The notes below the pieces were generated by a model, which saw nothing but the letters and a program-made list of their open reading frames with translations, was not told the DNA's origin and did not search any database. From Candidatus Accumulibacter phosphatis (GTDB lineage Bacteria > Pseudomonadota > Gammaproteobacteria > Burkholderiales > Rhodocyclaceae): 43,879 nt of DNA. The stretch spans positions 1 to 43,879 of the forward strand of contig NZ_SPMY01000038.1 of NCBI RefSeq assembly GCF_012939955.1. The letters run 5' to 3'. Numbering within the stretch: the first letter of the stretch is position 1; the number at the start of each line of letters is the position of its first letter. Below, piece after piece: positions 26,777 to 35,664 of this stretch. A program made the translations under genes and the position numbers.

Positions 26777-27766
26777 ATGGCCGATCGGCCACGCAAGACC
26801 CCCAGCGGAGCACCGGGCACTCGGGCGGCGGCAAGTCGCCGCGGCGGCGGTTCGAGTAAACCGCCAGCGGCAGCCGCGGAGGCGTCGCGCGCGCCAGCAG
26901 CGGCCGACGTCAAGGCGCCGCCAAAAGTGCGCCGGATTCCGGCGCGCTTGCCATCGGCTGTAGCGTCGAACGGGGCGGCACTGCCGGCCCGCATTCCGGC
27001 GCCAGCGAAGCCTGCCGCGGTAGCGAGCAGCGCTCCCCAGACGGGTGTCCGGATCTCCAAGCTGATGGCCGAGCGTGGTCTCTGTTCGCGCCGCAACGCC
27101 GACGACTATATCGTGCGCGGCTGGGTGTTCGTCGATGGCCGTCGGGTCAGCGAACTCGGCACTCGCGCTGATCCGGCGGCGGTAATCGTTCTCGACAAGG
27201 AGGCGCAGGCGCAGCAGCAAAGCCGAATGACGATCCTGCTGCACAAGCCGATGGGCTATGTTTCCGGGCAGCCGGAGCCCGGCTTCACGCCAGCGGTTAC
27301 CCTGGTTCAACCCGAAAATCAGCGCTGCACGCCGGACACGCCAGTATTCCATCCTTCATGCTTGAAGGGCCTGGCACCGGCCGGCCGCCTGGATATCGAT
27401 TCGACCGGCTTGCTGGTGCTGACTCAGGATGGGCGCGTGGCGCGCCAGCTGATCGGTCAGGAGAGCTGCATCGACAAGGAGTATCTGGTTCGTGTCGAAG
27501 GTCAGCTTGACGACAAAGGCCTGGCGCTGTTGAATCACGGCCTCAGCCTTGACGACCGCCAGCTGAAGCCGGCCAAGGTCGAATGGCTGAACGATGATCA
27601 GCTGCGCTTCGTGCTCCGCGAGGGGCGAAAACGCCAGATCCGGCGCATGTGCGAGCTCGTCGGCCTGCGTGTCTGCGGCCTCAAGCGAGTCCGCATCGGT
27701 GCGGTCCGACTGGCTGACTTGCCGCTTGGGCAATGGCGCTTCCTGCGGCCGGACGAGGCATTTTGA
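26777..27766 (+). CDS. Pseudouridine synthase, RluB/RluF type
   Basis: A 329-aa protein with a low-complexity Ala/Pro/Arg-rich tail of about 90 residues at the N-terminus, an S4 RNA-binding domain ([19 protein letters not shown]) and the catalytic core with the aspartate in [19 protein letters not shown] (GRLDxxSTG motif) and [13 protein letters not shown]. It isomerises a uridine in 23S rRNA or tRNA; family features suggest RluF/RluB rather than RsuA. The ATG at 26777 is preferred over the preceding TTG. Confidence 0.9.
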   Translation: MADRPRKTPSGAPGTRAAASRRGGGSSKPPAAAAEASRAPAAADVKAPPKVRRIPARLPSAVASNGAALPARIPAPAKPAAVASSAPQTGVRISKLMAERGLCSRRNADDYIVRGWVFVDGRRVSELGTRADPAAVIVLDKEAQAQQQSRMTILLHKPMGYVSGQPEPGFTPAVTLVQPENQRCTPDTPVFHPSCLKGLAPAGRLDIDSTGLLVLTQDGRVARQLIGQESCIDKEYLVRVEGQLDDKGLALLNHGLSLDDRQLKPAKVEWLNDDQLRFVLREGRKRQIRRMCELVGLRVCGLKRVRIGAVRLADLPLGQWRFLRPDEAF

Positions 27767-27872
27767 TGCCCCTAATACCCGGCGAGCGGCTTCTCATTCA
27801 GCGGACGCTGCTGTCACCCCCGGCAATTGCCGCGATTCACTCTGTATGCCTGTTTAGCACGGAGCAAAAGCC

Positions 27873-28353
27873 ATGTTCGATCTTTTCAAATCAGCACCGT
27901 TCCGCGATCCACAGCTTGGCGAGCTCTTGCGCTCCCGCGGCCATTGGCGCGGATCGATCAGCCTCGGCAGCGATGAAAACGTCCCGCTGGCGATCTCCGG
28001 CACGCGCAGCGAGCCCGACGCGCCGGCCTTGCAGGCGGCACGCGAAGTCGCCACGCAGTTTGCCGGTTGGCGGCCAAGCATCGAACAGGCGCTATTGGAG
28101 CATTACGGCCCGTATGCGGAGTCCCTGGCCAGGGGTGAGCTGAGCGAAGCCGGCGCCGCATTTCCCAAGCTGGTGGACGCCAGTGAAGTCTGGGGGGCGG
28201 TGATCGCTGGTGTCCGTGTCGCTTGCTTTTGTGGATGGAAAAGTGAGCACCGAATTGGCCTACACGACGCTCTGGGATGAAGAGCACACCGTTGGCGCCT
28301 GTTTTCAGGACGGCGAGTTCATCGAGCTTTGTGGCAGTGTCGTGCCGGTCTGA
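27873..28353 (+). CDS. Conserved hypothetical protein, frameshifted
   Basis: The frame starts MFDLFKSAPFRDPQLGEL and as written stops at 28280 after 135 aa. A 4-bp tandem duplication, gctt-gctt at 28221-28228, breaks it: removing one copy joins 'GAVIAGVRVAFVDGKVST' to ELAYTTLWDEEHTVGACF and ends at the TGA at 28351-28353, a 158-aa protein. The end (WDEEHT...ELCGSV) suggests a soluble DUF6985-like immunity or regulatory protein; this naming is tentative. I do not know its function. It may be a true frameshift or an assembly error. Confidence 0.7.
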
Positions 28354-28408
28354 GCGCAGGGTCCTCCACAGGCGGACTGTCGAAGGCCTTCGGCCCGGCA
28401 TTCAGCAT

Positions 28409-29517
28409 TCAGAGAAAAACCGGCTCGGGCAAGAGCTCGACGGCGAAGCGTTCGCGGACATCCGCCTGCACGGCTTGCGCCAACGCCATCACCTCGGCGC
28501 CGCACGCCGCGCCGCGATTGACCAGTACCAGCGCCTGCTTCTCGTACATCCCGACGCGGCCCAGATCCCGACCTTTCCAGCCGCTGCGCTCGATCAACCA
28601 GCCGGCGGCCAGTTTGATGCGGCCGTCGGGCTGCGGATAGCGCGGCAGACCCGGATGTGCAATCGCCAATTGTTCGGCGAGCGAGGCGCCGACCACCGGG
28701 TTGTGGAAGAAGCTGCCGGCGTTCGGCAGCGTTGCCGGGTCGGGCAGCTTGCGGCTGCGGACGCGGATCACCGCCTCGGCGATTTGCCAGGCAGTGGCCT
28801 GGCTGTCCGCTTGGCCCTGCGGGTGGCCGTTCGGATGGCTGTCCGGCCGAGTGTTCGGCGAGTCGTTCGCGTCGCTGCTCCGCTGCCCTTCGAGTTCGGT
28901 GGCGAGATCGCTGTAGCCGAGTAGTGGCTGCCAGGCTTTCGGCAGGCGGAAGGTCACCCGCGTGATCACCCGTTGCCCATCCAGATGCCAGCCTTCCTGC
29001 TTGAAGACGCTGTCACGGTAGGCGAAACGGCAGTCGGCGTGAGCGAGTCGCAGCGTTCTGCCGGTCTGCATGTCGATGGCTTCGAGGGCATGCAGGCGCT
29101 CGCCGACTTCCAGTCCGTAGGCGCCGATGTTCTGGATCGGCGCGGCGCCGACCGTGCCCGGAATCAGCGCCAGATTTTCGAGCCCGGGCCAGCCCTGCGC
29201 CAGTGTCCACAGCACCAGTTGATGCCAATTTTCGCCGGCACCGGCACGGACGTACCAGGCGTCGTCGTCTTCACCGATCAGCTCGCGACCGCGAATCGCC
29301 ATTTGCAGCAGCAGGCCATCGAAGTCGCCGGTGAGTACCAGATTGCTGCCGGCGCCGAGAACGAAGCGACGCCATCGGTGGTTGCCGGCAAGCATTGCCA
29401 GTTGCGTGCTGGTGTGGATTTCCGCGTGCAAGGCAGCCCGGCCCGGCAAGCGCAGCGTCGTGCGCATGCCAAGGTCGACGTCACGTGCGACGAAGTCGGG
29501 CAGCCTGGTGCGCTCAT
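28409..29517 (-). CDS. murB: UDP-N-acetylenolpyruvoylglucosamine reductase (frame break near the start)
   Basis: MurB reduces UDP-GlcNAc-enolpyruvate to UDP-MurNAc for peptidoglycan. FAD-binding blocks [15 protein letters not shown] and [23 protein letters not shown] with the catalytic serine, and the C-terminal NAGSFFHNP and [12 protein letters not shown] are present; it is a type I enzyme. A clean start in the same frame exists only at 29467 (352 aa). The ATG at 29515-29517 has a strong GGGAGGGGG upstream but lies one base out of frame; adding one base around 29507 gives [13 protein letters not shown] and a 369-aa protein. A 12-bp repeat inserts '[13 protein letters not shown]' (plus 28801-28872). 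It starts 23 bp after metH. Confidence 0.92.
28801..28872 (-). repeat. 12-bp tandem repeat inside murB
   Basis: On the plus strand six units of 12 bp begin at 28801, with consensus GGCYGTYCGGNT; the first four are closest. In protein it gives a period of four residues ([16 protein letters not shown]) and stays in frame in a loop between MurB core blocks. The unit resembles that at 668-717. Confidence 0.65.
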
Positions 29518-29540
29518 CGCTGCCCCCTCCCGCTCGTCGC

Positions 29541-32500
29541 CTAGAGCAGAGGTGCCAGCCAGCGTTGGGCTTCGCTGACGCTGAAGCCGGCGCGCTCGGC
29601 CCAGTCTTCGAGCTGGTCACGGGCAATCTTGCTGACCGCGAAGTAGCGCGCCTGCGGGTGCGCCAGATAGAAGCCGGCAACTGCCGCCGCTGGCGTCATC
29701 GCGAAATTCTCGGTCAAGCCCATGCCGGTGTTGGCGGGCGCGTCGAGCAGCGCGAAGAGGGCGCGCTTGGCAGTATGGTCGGGGCAGGCCGGGTAGCCGG
29801 GAGCCGGCCGGGTGCCGCGATAGTCCTCGCGGATCAGTGCCGCGCAGTCCAGTGTCTCGTCGCTGGCGTAGCCCCAGTAATCGCGGCGCACCTGCGCGTG
29901 CAAGTACTCGGCACAGGCTTCGGCGAGGCGGTCGGCGAGCGCTTTCAGGAGGATCGCGCGGTAGTCGTCGTGGGCGGCGGCAAACTCGGCGAGCTTGGCT
30001 TCGATACCAAAGCCGGCGCCGACGGCAAAGGCGCCCAGCCAGTCCGGCGTACCCCGCGCAGCGACAAAATCGCTCAGACAGTAGTGCGGCTTGCCCGCGG
30101 GGCGCTCCTGTTGCTGGCGAAGGTTGTGCCAGCTCATCAAGCGTTCGTTACGCGCTTCGTCGGCATAAATCTCGATGTCGTCGCCGACGGCGTTGGCCGG
30201 GAAGAGCCCGAAGACAGCGTTGGCGCTCAGCCATTTTTCCTCGATGATCGTCTGCAGCATCTTCTGTGCGTCGGCATAGACTTCGCGCGCCGTCTCGCCG
30301 ACCAGCGCGTCATCGAGAATTTTCGGAAAGCTGCCGGCCAGATCCCAGGTCTGGAAAAACGGTCCCCAGTCGATGAACTCGGCCAGCGTCGCCAGGTCGA
30401 TGTCGCGCAGGACGTGCAGGCCGGGCTTATTCGGTGCGACAGGTTTGTAGGCCGCCTCGGCGTCATCCGAAAAACGGTTGTCGCGCGCTGCGGCAAGGGT
30501 CACCAGCTGGATGCCCTTCTTGTTCGCGTGCTGCGCGCGCAGCTTTTCGTAGTCGGCAGCGACTTCGGCCTTGTAGCTGGTGGCGCGGTCGATCGACAGC
30601 AGTTGGGTGACGACGCCGACGGCGCGCGAGGCGTCAGGGACGTAGATCACCGGTCCGCTGTAGTTCGGCGCGATCTTGATCGCCGTATGCGCGCGGCTGG
30701 TCGTCGCGCCGCCGATCAGCAGCGGCACGGCAGGGCCGCCATCAACGCCGTCGGCAAAGCCCAGGCGCTGCATTTCGCTGGCGACGTGACTCATCTCCTC
30801 GAGCGACGGAGTGATCAGGCCCGACAGGCCGACTGCCTGTGCGCCGTGTTCGCGGGCGGCGTGCAGGATCTTGTCGCAGGAGACCATCACCCCGAGGTCG
30901 ACAACGTCGTAGCCATTGCAGCCGAGGACGACGCCGACGATATTCTTGCCGATGTCGTGCACGTCGCCCTTGACCGTGGCGACGACGATCTTGCCTTTGC
31001 TGCTGACCCCGGTGCGCAGCTTCTCGGCTTCGATATAGGGAATCAGGTGGGCGACTGCCTGCTTCATCACCCGTGCCGATTTGACCACCTGCGGCAGGAA
31101 CATCTTGCCGGCGCCGAAGAGGTCGCCGACGACGTTCATGCCGTTCATCAAGGGCCCCTCGATGACCGACAGCGGTGGTTTCCCGGCGGCTTCCAGCGCC
31201 GCGCGACACTCTTCGGTGTCGCCCACCACGAAGTTGTTGATGCCCTTGACCAGCGCATGCGTCAGGCGCTCCTCGACCGGCAGCTCGCGCCAGCTCAAAT
31301 CGGGACCGCTGTCTCTGGCCTTGCCCTCCTTTACCGTCAGCGCAAACTCGACCAGCGCTTCGCCGGCCTCGGGGCTGCGGTTGAGCACCACGTCTTCGAC
31401 CTTGTCGCGCAGCACCGGGTCGAGGTCATCGTAGACCCCGAGCATGCCGGCATTGACGATGCCCATCGACAGGCCGGCCTTGACCGCGTGATACAGGAAG
31501 ACGGTGTGGATCGCTTCGCGCACCGCGTCGTTGCCGCGGAACGAGAAGGAGACGTTGGAAACGCCACCCGAGAGCTGCGCACCCGGCAGCGTGGCGCGAA
31601 TCCACTTGCAGGCCTCGATGAAGTCGACGGCGTAGTTGTTGTGCTCTTCGATGCCGGTGGCGATGGCGAAAATGTTCGGGTCGAAGATGATGTCCTCGGG
31701 CGGGAAGCCTGCCTGCTCGGTGAGCAGCTGGTAGGCACGGGCGCAGATTTCGGTCTTGCGCGCGTAGGTGTCGGCCTGTCCGCTTTCGTCGAAAGCCATC
31801 ACCACCACCGCCGCGCCGTAGCGCCGCGCCAGCCGCGCCTGGCGCAGGAATTCGGCCTCCCCCTCCTTCATCGAGATCGAGTTGACGATGCCCTTGCCCT
31901 GGATGCATTTGAGGCCGGCTTCGATGACTTCCCACTTCGACGAGTCGATCATGATCGGCACGCGCGAGATGTCCGGCTCGCTGGCAATAAGCTTCAGGAA
32001 GCGCTCCATCGCCGCCTTCGAGTCGAGCATTGCCTCGTCCATGTTGATGTCGATCACTTGCGCGCCGTTCTCGACCTGCTGGCGGGCGACCGCCAGGGCG
32101 TCGTCGAAACGGCCTTCGAGAATCATCCGCGCGAAGGCTTTCGAGCCGGTGACATTGGTGCGCTCGCCGACATTGACGAACAGCGAGTCCTTGCCGACGT
32201 TGAAGGGCTCGAGGCCCGAGAGCCGCAGCTTCTGCTCGACTTGCGGCAGGCGCCGCGGCCTGACCCCGGCGACGCCCTTGCTGAGCGCGGCGATGTGTTC
32301 GGGTGAGGTGCCGCAGCAGCCGCCGACGATGTTTACAAAACCCTGCCTGGCCCAGTCGGAAACTTCCGCGGCGAGCTGCTCCGGCGTCTCGTCGTAACCG
32401 CCAAAAGCGTTCGGCAGGCCGGCGTTGGGGTAGGCCGAAACAAAACAATCGCAAATCCGCGACAACTCTTCGACGTACTGGCGCAATTCGGCGGCGCCGA

Positions 32501-33248
32501 GCGCGCAGTTGAGGCCGAAGCTCAGCGGCCGAATGTGGCTCAGCGAGTTCCAGAACGCTTCCGCGGTCTGCCCGGAAAGCGTCCGCCCGGAGGCGTCGGT
32601 GATGGTTCCCGAGATCATCACCGGCCAACGCCGTCCCACCTGTTCGAAGTACTGCTCGACCGCAAAGAGCGCGGCTTTGGCGTTCAGCGTGTCGAACACG
32701 GTTTCGACCAGGATCAGGTCGACGCCGCCTTCGCACAGTCCGCGCACGGCTTCGCTGTAGGTGGCGACGAGTTCGTCGAAGCTGGTGTTGCGGTAACCCG
32801 GATCGTTGACGTCGGGTGAGATTGACGCCGTGCGCGAGGTCGGTCCGAGGCCGCCGGCGACGAAGCGCGGCCGGCTCGGGTCGCGCGCGGTGAACTCGTC
32901 GCACACCGCGCGCGCCAGTTGGGCGCCGGCGACGTTCAGCTCGTGCACGATCGCTTCGAGGTGGTAGTCGGCCTGCGAGACGCTGGTCGAATTGAAGGTG
33001 TTGGTTTCGATAATGTCCGCGCCAGCCGACAAGTACTCGGCGTGAATCGAGCGGATCAGATCGGGCTGGGTCAGCACCAGGAGGTCGTTGTTGCCTTTCA
33101 GGTCGTGGGGATGCGCGGCGAAGCGGCTACCGCGGTAATCCGCCTCCTGCAGCCGATGACGCTGGATCATCGTGCCCATGGCGCCGTCGAGAACGAGAAT
33201 TTTCCTTTCGAGGCAGGCTTTGAGTTCGGCGGTACGGTCCGGCTGCAT
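29541..33248 (-). CDS. metH: Cobalamin-dependent methionine synthase
   Basis: The 1235-aa enzyme has all four MetH modules: homocysteine/zinc domain (DGAMGTMIQ; zinc cysteines in GLNCALGA and [10 protein letters not shown]), methyltetrahydrofolate domain from about residue 360 ([12 protein letters not shown]), cobalamin-binding domain ([11 protein letters not shown] with the ligand histidine), and the C-terminal AdoMet reactivation domain ([12 protein letters not shown]). It transfers a methyl group from methyl-THF to homocysteine. No frame break is visible. The only expression signal seen is a stem with a T-run just upstream (33285-33315). murB follows downstream. Confidence 0.97.
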   Translation of the reverse strand: MQPDRTAELKACLERKILVLDGAMGTMIQRHRLQEADYRGSRFAAHPHDLKGNNDLLVLTQPDLIRSIHAEYLSAGADIIETNTFNSTSVSQADYHLEAIVHELNVAGAQLARAVCDEFTARDPSRPRFVAGGLGPTSRTASISPDVNDPGYRNTSFDELVATYSEAVRGLCEGGVDLILVETVFDTLNAKAALFAVEQYFEQVGRRWPVMISGTITDASGRTLSGQTAEAFWNSLSHIRPLSFGLNCALGAAELRQYVEELSRICDCFVSAYPNAGLPNAFGGYDETPEQLAAEVSDWARQGFVNIVGGCCGTSPEHIAALSKGVAGVRPRRLPQVEQKLRLSGLEPFNVGKDSLFVNVGERTNVTGSKAFARMILEGRFDDALAVARQQVENGAQVIDINMDEAMLDSKAAMERFLKLIASEPDISRVPIMIDSSKWEVIEAGLKCIQGKGIVNSISMKEGEAEFLRQARLARRYGAAVVVMAFDESGQADTYARKTEICARAYQLLTEQAGFPPEDIIFDPNIFAIATGIEEHNNYAVDFIEACKWIRATLPGAQLSGGVSNVSFSFRGNDAVREAIHTVFLYHAVKAGLSMGIVNAGMLGVYDDLDPVLRDKVEDVVLNRSPEAGEALVEFALTVKEGKARDSGPDLSWRELPVEERLTHALVKGINNFVVGDTEECRAALEAAGKPPLSVIEGPLMNGMNVVGDLFGAGKMFLPQVVKSARVMKQAVAHLIPYIEAEKLRTGVSSKGKIVVATVKGDVHDIGKNIVGVVLGCNGYDVVDLGVMVSCDKILHAAREHGAQAVGLSGLITPSLEEMSHVASEMQRLGFADGVDGGPAVPLLIGGATTSRAHTAIKIAPNYSGPVIYVPDASRAVGVVTQLLSIDRATSYKAEVAADYEKLRAQHANKKGIQLVTLAAARDNRFSDDAEAAYKPVAPNKPGLHVLRDIDLATLAEFIDWGPFFQTWDLAGSFPKILDDALVGETAREVYADAQKMLQTIIEEKWLSANAVFGLFPANAVGDDIEIYADEARNERLMSWHNLRQQQERPAGKPHYCLSDFVAARGTPDWLGAFAVGAGFGIEAKLAEFAAAHDDYRAILLKALADRLAEACAEYLHAQVRRDYWGYASDETLDCAALIREDYRGTRPAPGYPACPDHTAKRALFALLDAPANTGMGLTENFAMTPAAAVAGFYLAHPQARYFAVSKIARDQLEDWAERAGFSVSEAQRWLAPLL

Positions 33249-33284
33249 GGCTATCCCTTGTGTACGGTTGCGGCGCTACAAAAC

Positions 33285-33315
33285 AAAAAACCCGTCGGCG
33301 AAAAGCTCAACGGGT
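33285..33315 (-). terminator. Intrinsic terminator or attenuator upstream of metH
   Basis: On the minus strand ACCCGT (plus 33310-33315) and ACGGGT (plus 33290-33295) form a 6-bp stem with a 14-nt loop, followed by TTTTTT (33285-33290), only 37 bases before the metH start. No minus-strand gene lies immediately upstream, so it is either a leftover terminator or a leader attenuator of metH. I cannot fit a known riboswitch to the bases ahead of it. Confidence 0.55.
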
Positions 33316-33335
33316 CTTGGTGCGGGCCTCGCTTC

Positions 33336-33470
33336 AATGTGAAAGTCGCGTACGCGAATCGCCAATCGCGAATCACGAATCTCCCTTCTCCCACCGTACG
33401 AGAAGAGCCCGGGGAAGAGGGGCGATTATGACTTTCATGAGTTGGGGTCTCTCGACAGGTCATGACCGGT
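33336..33470. repeat. Dispersed palindromic repeat, copy A
   Basis: Contains the order aatgtgaaagtcgcg (33336 on), a C-rich hairpin (ctcccttctccc), and a later ttatgactttcatga with ggtcatgaccg at about 33458-33468. It is the most diverged full copy, lying upstream of metH. Confidence 0.75.
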
Positions 33471-33477
33471 AGCGGGA

Positions 33478-33513
33478 TTTTTAACGCGCCCGCAATTTTT
33501 AACGCGCCCGCAA
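33478..33513. repeat. 18-bp perfect tandem repeat
   Basis: tttttaacgcgcccgcaa occurs twice without a mismatch, at 33478-33495 and 33496-33513. It lies just outside repeat copy A. No function is visible. Confidence 0.85.
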
Positions 33514-33850
33514 TCTGTTTACGTCAAATCGGCGAAAACCCGGCATGCTGACGCGGGCAGGAGGCGAATCTACCCGCCAGGGAAATGCTTGTCAAGGCGG
33601 CAGCTTTTTCACGGCGATGTCGATGCACCTCTACTTCGACGCCGACCTGACGGCGTTTCGCACCACCTTCCGCATGGACGGCCAATCGCAGATGCAGAAC
33701 CCGATCGCCCCGGCCAAGGGAGGCCAACACGCTCTCGCCCTGCATCCAACTCACCGCGCGCTGAGCGAGTCGCGAACCCTCTCGGGGCCGTCGTGCCCGC
33801 CGTGGTTCTCGATTCCCTTCTCCCCCCTCTGTTTTCCGCAGGAGACGTCC

Positions 33851-34180
33851 ATGCAGACCAACACCAAGGGCAGCGAAACACTGTCGATTCTCGCCACCAT
33901 CGACCCCGCCTGCCAGGCCGCCGGTACTGTCACCGCCGCCTGGGGGTCGGTCGCCAACTTCCATGCGTTTCTGGCGGTGGTCGAGACCGGCGTCCTTGGC
34001 GCTGCTGCGACGCTGGACAAGATCCAGCAGGCGGCGATCAAGCTGAGGCTCGCGAACCTCGACAGCAACAACGGCTTCGCCTTCCTGCGTTTGTCGCTGA
34101 CCGTCGAGCTTGCCGCCAGCATCGTCGCCGGCAAGCTCATCGGTGTGCATCCGCGCCACGCCACGGCGGCGGTCTGCTGA
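33851..34180 (+). pseudogene. Phage-like structural protein remnant
   Basis: With aggag upstream (33840-33844) and an ATG at 33851, the 109-aa frame reads SETLSILATIDP, GVLGAAATLDKIQQA and LRLSLTVELAASIVAGKL. This fits small prophage/GTA-associated proteins of about 130 aa ('TLDxKIQQAT...' from memory), but the middle seems shortened. It may be translated, but no other phage gene lies nearby, so I take it as an isolated remnant. The frame extends 5' of the ATG without a plausible start. Confidence 0.4.
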
Positions 34181-34290
34181 ATCCGTTTTAGTGAACGAAA
34201 AAGGTCAGGTTTCGTGAGCGCCGAGGCATTGGGTCTCATTTGCGCCGGTGTGTTGTGGGGCCGCCACGCGTGTCGGGATTTTTTACACAT

Positions 34291-34303
34291 CCGGAACGTC
34301 CGG
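34291..34303. promoter_or_regulatory. Inverted repeat, possible enhancer site
   Basis: ccgga-acg-tccgg is a perfect 5-bp inverted repeat with a 3-bp centre, about 50 bp upstream of the sigma-54 promoter, where an enhancer-binding protein such as PrsR could bind. Confidence 0.35.
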
Positions 34304-34350
34304 CTGACCATACTTCATCAGGTCATTGTTTACATGATAAAAGCACTATC

Positions 34351-34366
34351 TGGCACGATTTTTGCA
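34351..34366 (+). promoter_or_regulatory. Sigma-54 (RpoN) promoter of the PEP-CTERM gene
   Basis: TGGCACG-N4-TTGCA matches the -24/-12 consensus, with GG (34352-34353) and GC (34364-34365) exactly 10 bases apart. The predicted start is about 80 bases before the ATG at 34458. RpoN with the PrsK/PrsR pair is known to drive PEP-CTERM genes in the floc-former Zoogloea. Confidence 0.85.
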
Positions 34367-34457
34367 TATTGAGTTGCGGCTATCCGTGGAAAGATATTGA
34401 CCAATTCATCACAAATCCGTCGCAGCCGTTCAATCCAAACTTGCTAGGAGAATAATC

Positions 34458-35120
34458 ATGCTGAAAGAACTTCTCGGGGCTGCCCATAAACTGGCTGCTA
34501 TAGCGGCTATAGCAGCCTCCCTTTCGTCGCCCGCGAATGCCGGTTTGCTATTGTTTGACAACCTTGCCGGTAACCCGTCCGAGCCTTCCGAAGGGTTCGA
34601 CGAGACGCGCTCTGCAAACTCCGGCATTCTCGCGCGCATCGATGTTGGCGCAGCACCGGTCAGCATCGACCAGTTCGGCGTCTTCGGGCAACTGCAAAAT
34701 GCTGGCGATCTGAACTTCGCAATCTTTTCGCTAGGCGGAACACGACTCTATCAATCTGGGCTTCAAGCGACGAGCGCCGGAGGTGAATTACAGTGGTACG
34801 ACTCGCCACTATTCTCCTTGGCGCTGACTGCAAACACCACCTACTACTTCGGTGTAATATCCGACGAAGAGTTCACCTATCACTGGCTGTACCCCGGTAC
34901 GACGGTGACGCAAAACGGCCTGACCAGCCTGGGCGGTGGCCTGGCCGGTAACAACGGCAACTTTATCGACGCCAGCGATCCGATCTTGAGTGACACTTGC
35001 TGCTTTGTACAACAAGGGACGCGGATCTACGGAGATGATGCTAAGGTGCCGGAACCCGCCATGCTTGCACTTCTTGGCCTGGGCCTTGTCGGAATCAGGG
35101 TGTCGCGGCGCAAGCACTGA
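34458..35120 (+). CDS. PEP-CTERM sorting-domain protein
   Basis: A 220-aa exported protein: N-terminal signal peptide (KLAAIAAIAASLSSPANA), a beta-rich middle with few lysines, and a C-terminal PEP-CTERM signal: VPEPAMLALLGLGLVGI followed by RVSRRKH. Such proteins are processed by an exosortase and attached to or released into the extracellular matrix; no exosortase gene is in the window. aggag at 34446-34450 supports the ATG. It has a sigma-54 promoter and its own terminator, so it forms a single-gene unit. The body is of unknown function, perhaps an exopolysaccharide- or floc-associated protein. Confidence 0.93.
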   Translation: MLKELLGAAHKLAAIAAIAASLSSPANAGLLLFDNLAGNPSEPSEGFDETRSANSGILARIDVGAAPVSIDQFGVFGQLQNAGDLNFAIFSLGGTRLYQSGLQATSAGGELQWYDSPLFSLALTANTTYYFGVISDEEFTYHWLYPGTTVTQNGLTSLGGGLAGNNGNFIDASDPILSDTCCFVQQGTRIYGDDAKVPEPAMLALLGLGLVGIRVSRRKH

Positions 35121-35141
35121 ACAATTCTGTGCCTGGGCAAT

Positions 35142-35167
35142 CCCCGCGCCAGCGGGGTTTGTTTTTT
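35142..35167 (+). terminator. Intrinsic terminator of the PEP-CTERM gene
   Basis: CCCCGC (35142-35147), loop GCCA, GCGGGG (35152-35157), then a T-rich tail TTTGTTTTTT. It lies 22 bases after the PEP-CTERM stop codon. Confidence 0.9.
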
Positions 35168-35170
35168 CTT

Positions 35171-35235
35171 GCGCGACTTTCACATTAACGGTCATGACTT
35201 TCATCATCCGGGGTATCTCGACTGTCATGATCGTT
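35171..35235. repeat. Dispersed palindromic repeat, copy B
   Basis: gcgcgactttcacatt leads into aacggtcatgac (35187-35198), a 25-base middle, and gtcatgatcgtt (35224-35235). The two 12-bp arms pair with one mismatch. The first 16 bases are the reverse complement of the aatgtgaaagtcgcgc module found in copies C and D. It directly abuts the IS630-type fragment. Confidence 0.8.
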
Positions 35236-35560
35236 GGTAAGCCCATTCCCGTGGAACCGGGCGCACCGGCGCCCTTTGACGTCGAATATCAACGCAATGG
35301 CGTTCGCGACCTGATGATGATATCCAAGCCAGCACGCGGCTGGCGCGAGGTGTTGATCACCGAACGCCGAACCAAGATCGATTTTGCGCACGCCATGAAG
35401 CACTTGGTTGCCCCCTTTCCCGTGGCGAAAAGCATTCGCGTGGTGCTCGATAACCTGAACACCCACAAACCGGCTTCACTCTATGACGTGTTCCCGGCAG
35501 ACGAGGCCCGGGCTATCGCCAAGAAACTCGCTTTCCAGATCACTGCTGTTATGCGTGCGG
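35236..35560 (+). pseudogene. IS630-type transposase fragment
   Basis: The frame reads VDVEYQRNGVRDLMM-like sequence (FDVEYQRNGVRDL), VLITERRTKIDFAHAM, then SIRVVLDNLNTHKPASLYDVF and PADEARAIAKKLAF, typical of the central part of IS630-family DDE transposases. The aspartate in VLDNLNTH is present; the first Asp region and the Glu region are absent. Both ends are truncated, so it cannot be active. The left end is joined to repeat copy B. Confidence 0.75.
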
Positions 35561-35664
35561 GGTGTCGTCAGGCAGCCGTGCCCAGCTCGTGATGCTGTGC
35601 CCTGCGCTGCCCGGCTCCGAGCACGCAAGCGCGCAGTGAAACGGAAAACAGGAGGCAGCAGCCC

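Larger units (their letters stand above)
33249..33850. other. Intergenic region metH to phage remnant
   Basis: No intact gene is seen. The stretch holds the T-tailed stem (33285-33315), a dispersed repeat (33336-33470), an 18-bp tandem repeat (33478-33513) and about 300 bases of unassigned sequence before the ribosome site at 33840-33844. Confidence 0.5.

Noticed and set aside
29331-32306. 991-codon open frame on the plus strand opposite metH
   Set aside because: It is a composition shadow of metH; residues are Arg/Asp/Gly-rich, without motifs, and metH domains explain the strand.
33249-33480. Cobalamin or SAH riboswitch upstream of metH
   Set aside because: Neither the cobalamin box core nor the SAH consensus could be found; only a simple terminator-like stem is visible.
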